Part shown: piece by piece, positions 60,109 to 64,000 of the stretch
How the letters are laid out: each line of letters opens with the position of its first letter
Numbering within the stretch: the first letter of the stretch is position 1
Assembly: GCF_003610195.1 (NCBI RefSeq)
Contig: NZ_RAPO01000001.1
Location: 310,001-374,000, forward strand
DNA: 64,000 nt
Origin: Halopiger aswanensis
GTDB lineage: Archaea; Halobacteriota; Halobacteria; Halobacteriales; Natrialbaceae
Direction of reading: 5' to 3'
The notes under the pieces: generated by a model
Told to the model about the DNA's origin: nothing
The model's input: the letters and a program-made list of their open reading frames with translations, nothing else
The model's database searches: none
Made by a program: the position numbers and the translations under genes

Positions 60109-60477
60109 TCAGACGCCGGGGACGCCGACCGCATCGAAGGCTGTCACGCCCAAAACTGCGAGGACGTACAGCACGACGAGCACCGACACCCAAGCGATGA
60201 GCGTGATCGCTGCGGCATCGACCCAGCCGCCCGGATATCGGGCGTTGATCACCGCCAGATACGCGACGAAGACCAGCAGCGGCCCCAGCAGCGGGATCCA
60301 CCCGAGGAACAAGCCCACCACGCCCCAGATGATCGCGCCGATGAGTGCGGTGATGATTGCGTACGTGTAGTCCGCCGCATCGACGATAACCTTCGCCCCG
60401 ACGTAGATGCCGAGCGCACCGATCAGGAGGCTCACGCCGAAGACGATGAGGTTATCGATCAGGGAACTACCGAGCAT
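60109..60477 (-). CDS. Small polytopic membrane protein
   Basis: 122 aa from ATG 60477 (MLGSSLIDNLIVFG). Four hydrophobic helices follow each other (about 8-28, 35-58, 60-80 and 95-118; for example LIVFGVSLLIGALGIYVG and ITLIAWVSVLVVLYVLAVL). A TATA-like TGATAACTATCGG lies about 26 nt upstream. Family unknown; it resembles small haloarchaeal membrane proteins related to permease fragments, without a transport motif. It stands alone between a hypothetical gene and the epimerase. Confidence 0.8.
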   Translation of the reverse strand: MLGSSLIDNLIVFGVSLLIGALGIYVGAKVIVDAADYTYAIITALIGAIIWGVVGLFLGWIPLLGPLLVFVAYLAVINARYPGGWVDAAAITLIAWVSVLVVLYVLAVLGVTAFDAVGVPGV

Positions 60478-60676
60478 ATGGGCGTCTCGAGCGCCGACAC
60501 CGATAGTTATCACTCACCTACACAAACCCGACGCTGCGGGCGCCTTCGTCAATCGATCGATGGACAACAGCGGGTGCGAAAATGCCGGTTTTGTGCGCGC
60601 TAAATCCGTCGGTACCGGCACAAGCGTTATAGGCGGCTATCGGCCGCCTGCGCGGCTCGAGCGACGATCTGCCTAC

Positions 60677-61642
60677 TCACGAGTCGGCTGCCGTCTCGAT
60701 CGACGGCTCCGACGGCTCCGCCGCGTCGGCGCTGACGAGCGACCGAATTCCCGACTCGAGGCCCACGGTCGCCTCGAAGCCCAGATCGCGACCGGCCTTG
60801 GAGACGTCGGCGCGGCTGTGCCTGATGTCGCCGGGCCGGGGGTCCTTGTGGACGATCGGCGACGACGAGTCGGTCGCGTCGCGGATCGTCTCGGCGAGCT
60901 CGCGGATCGAGGTTCGGTCACCCGTGCCGATGTTGTACGCCTCGCCGACGTTCGACGTCGTCCCGGCCCGCAGGTTCGCCCGGACGACGTCGTCCACGTG
61001 AACGAAATCGCGGGTCTGCTCGCCGTCGCCTTCGATCGTAATCGGCTCGCCGGCGCGGGCCTGCTCGAGGAACGTCGAGATGACGCCGCTGTAGGGGCCC
61101 TGCTGGCGCGGGCCGTAGACGTTGAAGTACCGCAGGGCGACCGTGGGCACGTCGTACAGTTCCTCGTAGAGCCGGGCGTACTGGTCCAACGCGAGCTTCT
61201 GGACGCCGTAAGGTGAGGTCGGATTCGTCGCAGCGCGTTCGCTCACCGGAAGTTCCTCGGGGTGGCCGTAGACCGCCGCGCTCGAGGCGACGACGACGCG
61301 GGCGTCCTCCTGACGGGCCTGCTCTAAGACGAGGAGGCCGGCGTCGAGGTTCGTTCGATTGCTCTGGCGCGGTTCGTCGACGCTCTGGGTGACGCTGACG
61401 ACGGCGGCGTGGTGAAAGATCAGGTCGACGCCGCGAGCGGCGCGCTGGAGCACCATCGGATCGCGGACGTCTCCCTCGAACACGTCGACGTCGTCGGGGA
61501 GGTGCGACCGACTGCCGGTCGAGAAGTCGTCGAGCACCCGGACCTCGTTGTGCGGGGCGAGGGCGTCGACGAGGTGGCTGCCGATGAATCCGGCGCCGCC
61601 GGTCACGAGAACCGTCTGATCGCGGATCGGTGACGAGTCCAT
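60677..61642 (-). CDS. NAD-dependent nucleotide-sugar epimerase (GalE-like extended SDR)
   Basis: 321 aa from ATG 61642 (MDSSPIRDQTVLVTGGAGF). The Rossmann motif TGGAGFIGSHLVDAL, then DVFEGDVRDP, the active-site SAAVYGH, YGVQK (YxxxK) and the substrate loop ALRYFNVYGPRQ identify the UDP-glucose/UDP-GlcNAc 4-epimerase subgroup. A TATA-like TAGTATACTAAAC (61674-61686) lies about 30 nt upstream. It may supply a UDP-hexose for the glycan island, but it is 10 kb away and transcribed alone, so a housekeeping role is also possible. Confidence 0.9.
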   Translation of the reverse strand: MDSSPIRDQTVLVTGGAGFIGSHLVDALAPHNEVRVLDDFSTGSRSHLPDDVDVFEGDVRDPMVLQRAARGVDLIFHHAAVVSVTQSVDEPRQSNRTNLDAGLLVLEQARQEDARVVVASSAAVYGHPEELPVSERAATNPTSPYGVQKLALDQYARLYEELYDVPTVALRYFNVYGPRQQGPYSGVISTFLEQARAGEPITIEGDGEQTRDFVHVDDVVRANLRAGTTSNVGEAYNIGTGDRTSIRELAETIRDATDSSSPIVHKDPRPGDIRHSRADVSKAGRDLGFEATVGLESGIRSLVSADAAEPSEPSIETAADS

Positions 61643-61921
61643 TACTCGCCGGACGACCACCTCCCGTCGGTTTAGTATACTATTCGTACCCGGCAGTACC
61701 GGCCACCTACGGCGTGTAATATCGTATTTATCGACCGCCCCACAGTATCGTGTCGGCGGTCTCGAGTGTCCGTCTCGGCGATAGCGTCACGGTCGCGGGA
61801 GAAGACGATCGGGTAATGATTACACTCGCGCGCGAGGGCACTCGTCGTAGCGACGACAGTCCGTCGTGGTGACCGCCGGCCAACAGAAGCTATATGCGCC
61901 GTCCTCGGCAAACCCTGGGCA

Positions 61922-63289
61922 ATGACCGTCGACCTCGTCGTCCGCAACTGTACCGTCGTCACGCCCGCGGGGCGAACGCCCGACGCGGGGGTCGCCGTCG
62001 AGGACGGCACCATCGTCGCCGTCGGCCGCAGCGACCGCCTGCCGGACGCGGACCGCGTCGTCGACGCCGAGGGGAAGGTGTTAGTCCCCGGCATCGTCGA
62101 CGGCCACATCCACAACCGCGAACCCGGCCTCGAGTACAAGGAAGACTGGGAGTCCGCGACCCGCGCGGCCGCCGCCGGCGGCGTCACGACCGTCGTCGGG
62201 ATGCCCAACACTGATCCGGTCATCGACCGACCCGAACACCTCGAGCTCAAGTTCGAGCGCGGGGAGGAATCAGCCCACGTCGATTTCCAGAGCTACGCCG
62301 TCGTCACCTCGGAGAACCTCGATCTCATCCCCGAGATCGACGAGGCTGGCGCGCTCGGATTCAAAATCTTCCTCGGCTCGACGGTGGGTGACGTGCCGCC
62401 GCCGAACGACGGCGAGATCATAGAGGCCATGGAGAAGATCCGCGAGATCGGTAAGCGACTTGGCTTCCACGAGGAAAACGGCGAGATCATCGACCACTAC
62501 ACCGAGAAGTTTCAAGCCGAAGGGCGCAACGACCCGATCGACCACTCCCACTCCCGGCCCGTGATCGCCGAGCAGGAGGCCGTCGAACGGATGATCACCT
62601 TCGCCGAGGAGACCGGCGCGAAGGTCCACATGTTCCACGTTTCCTCCGGATCGGCGGCCGAAGCCGTCGCTCGCGGGAAGGAACGCGGCGTCGACGTGAC
62701 CGCCGAGACGACCCCCCACTACCTCTGGTTCACCGAGGAGGTCATGCGCGAGAAGGGGAATCCGGCCCGCATCCAGCCCCCGATCCGGGACGCCGACGAG
62801 CGCGAGAAACTCTGGGCGGTCGGCATCGAGGACGGCGCGATCGACTCGATCGCCACGGACCACGCGCCCCACACCCCCGAGGAGAAGAAGGTCGACGATC
62901 CCTTCGGAAACACCTGGGAGGCGATTTCCGGGTTCGTCGGCCTCGAGACCGAGGTGCCGGTCATGCTCACCTTCGTCGACGAGGGCCGGCTCACGATGGA
63001 GGAGTGGGTCCGGCGCCACTCGACCCGGCCCGCCCAGATCTGGGGCATGTACCCGCAGAAGGGGTCGCTGCAGGTCGGCACCGACGCCGACTTCACGATC
63101 GTCGACCCCGAACGGGAGTGGACGCTCGAAGACGCGGACGAACTCCACTCCAAGAACTGCGTGACGCCGTTTATCGGCGAATCCTTCACCGGCAAGGCGG
63201 TCGCGACGGTCGTCCGCGGCGAAGTCGTCTACGAGGACGGCGACGTGGTCGGCGAGTCCGGATACGGAACGCGCGTCGACGTCGAGTAG
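61922..63289 (+). CDS. pyrC: Dihydroorotase
   Basis: 455 aa. Metal ligands: HIH in DGHIHNREPGLEYKEDW (about 58-60), the carboxylated lysine in LGFKIFLGSTVGD, His residues in HMFHVSSG and HYLWFTE, and ATDHAPHTPEEK. This is the long class I type common in archaea. It forms dihydroorotate from carbamoyl aspartate in pyrimidine synthesis. TATA-like AGCTATATGCGC (about 61888-61899) lies 26 nt upstream: leaderless. The probable dihydroorotate dehydrogenase gene lies downstream on the other strand with the AN1 protein between. Confidence 0.94.
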   Translation: MTVDLVVRNCTVVTPAGRTPDAGVAVEDGTIVAVGRSDRLPDADRVVDAEGKVLVPGIVDGHIHNREPGLEYKEDWESATRAAAAGGVTTVVGMPNTDPVIDRPEHLELKFERGEESAHVDFQSYAVVTSENLDLIPEIDEAGALGFKIFLGSTVGDVPPPNDGEIIEAMEKIREIGKRLGFHEENGEIIDHYTEKFQAEGRNDPIDHSHSRPVIAEQEAVERMITFAEETGAKVHMFHVSSGSAAEAVARGKERGVDVTAETTPHYLWFTEEVMREKGNPARIQPPIRDADEREKLWAVGIEDGAIDSIATDHAPHTPEEKKVDDPFGNTWEAISGFVGLETEVPVMLTFVDEGRLTMEEWVRRHSTRPAQIWGMYPQKGSLQVGTDADFTIVDPEREWTLEDADELHSKNCVTPFIGESFTGKAVATVVRGEVVYEDGDVVGESGYGTRVDVE

Positions 63290-63372
63290 ATCGCTGAACG
63301 GCCCCGTTTCATTCGAGGAGAACTAGTGCCGGACCACAGATTGATACTATCTGATCCCTTCTGTAGAACTGA

Positions 63373-63609
63373 ATGGGTGACTGCGCGTATCCGGGCTGTT
63401 CCGGCGACGAGAGCATGCAAAACTCCTGCTCCTACTGCGGAGACAGCTACTGCTCGGAGCACCGACTGCCGGAGAGCCACGACTGCCCCGCCGTATCGGC
63501 CGCGAATACGCTCGGCCCGGACTTTCGGGCAAGCGGCGAGCAGACGGAAATCGGATCCGACAGCGGAGACGGACTCCTCTCGCGGTTAAAATCGCTTCTC
63601 AGCCGGTGA
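63373..63609 (+). CDS. AN1-type zinc finger protein
   Basis: 78 aa. MGDCAYPGCSGDESM then SCSYCGDSYCSEHRLPESHDC: the Cys/His pattern of an AN1 zinc finger (CxxxxC, CxxC, CxxH, HxxxC order). The C-terminal half is an acidic linker ending in an amphipathic LLSRLKSLLSR, perhaps a membrane or protein contact. Archaeal AN1 proteins are often linked to membrane proteases or ubiquitin-like systems; here no such gene is adjacent. Its start at 63373 is the first ATG that includes the first Cys pair; a later ATG (MQNSC) would lose it. Confidence 0.85.
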   Translation: MGDCAYPGCSGDESMQNSCSYCGDSYCSEHRLPESHDCPAVSAANTLGPDFRASGEQTEIGSDSGDGLLSRLKSLLSR

Positions 63610-63635
63610 GATCGGCGGTCCGTACCGAGGTTTGT

Positions 63636-64000
63636 TCACTCGAGGTCCGCACCGACCGCGTCCTCGACCGACGAGAAGCCGTCGCGCTCGAGCAGGCGGA
63701 CCAGTCCCTTATTGATCCGCTTCGCTGTCGAAGGTCCCTGATAGACAAAGCCGGTGTAGAGTTGGACGAGCGAGGCGCCGGCCCTGATTTTCCGGTAGGC
63801 GCTCGCAGCGGAGTCGACGCCGCCGACGCCGATAATCGGCAGGTCGCCGTCGGTGTGCTCGGCGATCGTCCGGATCACGTCGGTCGAGCGGTCCTCGATC
63901 GGTTTCCCGCTCAAGCCGCCCCACTCCTCGCGGTTCGGCGACGCCAATCCCTCGCGACCGGTCGAAGTGTTGGTCGCGATCATGCCGTCGAGGCCGAACT
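63636..64000 (-). CDS. pyrD: Dihydroorotate dehydrogenase, quinone type (C-terminal part, continues beyond the window)
   Basis: About 121 residues; the 5' part lies past the right edge. The visible region has [12 protein letters not shown] with the FMN-linked catalytic-domain sequence, [35 protein letters not shown] and a short helical tail ending DLE. The GVGGV and [10 protein letters not shown] motifs are the phosphate-binding end of the class 2 (quinone-linked, membrane-associated) enzyme, which oxidises dihydroorotate. pyrC is close by, fitting pyrimidine synthesis. The start cannot be seen. Confidence 0.9.
   Translation of the reverse strand, partial: FGLDGMIATNTSTGREGLASPNREEWGGLSGKPIEDRSTDVIRTIAEHTDGDLPIIGVGGVDSAASAYRKIRAGASLVQLYTGFVYQGPSTAKRINKGLVRLLERDGFSSVEDAVGADLE

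Noticed and set aside
1-64000. Very high density of CTCGAG and GGCCTCGAG-like hexamers
   Set aside because: They occur throughout coding sequence as Leu-Glu or Ser-Ser codon pairs and are a known compositional bias of Natrialbales genomes, not a site class specific to this window.

Overview
The window is haloarchaeal chromosome, most likely from the Natrialbales: high GC, strongly acidic proteins, Tat-exported proteins, a TFIIB gene, HTH_10 (bacterio-opsin-activator type) and DUF7344/DUF7563 proteins, very frequent CTCGAG, and many genes that start about 26-31 nt after a TATA-like box with no ribosome binding site (leaderless). I cannot name the species. I see no rRNA, tRNA, CRISPR array, insertion sequence or replication origin.

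Layout. 0-4 kb: two HTH_10 regulators, a small DUF5786 protein and a Kef-type antiporter. 4.6-10.2 kb: glmS, glmU-like and glmM, the full route from fructose-6-P to UDP-GlcNAc, with a DUF7563 zinc protein between them. 10.4-25 kb: regulators and housekeeping genes (HerA-like ATPase, XPB-like helicase, chemotaxis-type transducer, TFB) interleaved with the first glycan genes. 25.5-29 kb: two related Tat-exported parallel beta-helix proteins. 29-53 kb: a surface polysaccharide or glycosylation island with acetyltransferases, two alkaline-phosphatase-superfamily phosphodiesterases, a polysaccharide deacetylase, a Gfo/Idh-DUF362-SDR operon, GT4 and GT2 glycosyltransferases, a polytopic membrane protein and DUF1616. 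It includes a tightly overlapping five-gene operon (44.5-50.1 kb) whose enzymes match UDP-GlcNAc to UDP-2,3-diacetamido-uronic acid synthesis. 53-60 kb: small regulators and a 984-aa acidic secreted DUF7282 protein. 60-64 kb: a membrane protein, a UDP-sugar epimerase, pyrC, an AN1 zinc finger and the 3' part of pyrD.

Two recurrent regulatory patterns stand out. (1) The octamer ATAACAAA (often followed by ACC or GCC) occurs ten times, always intergenic and always in the coding orientation upstream of a transcription unit of the glycan island or of its PadR regulator; in most cases it sits where a TATA box should be. (2) At least eight genes have a candidate leaderless mini-ORF that starts 25-32 nt after a TATA-like or ATAACAAA box and stops at, or within a few nt of, the start codon of the main gene (ATGA, TAATG or similar), suggesting termination-reinitiation coupling. 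All three DUF7344 paralogues, one DUF7563 gene, a membrane-anchored HTH protein and three glycan-island genes show it. Both patterns were read by eye and need genome-scale and RNA-level checks.
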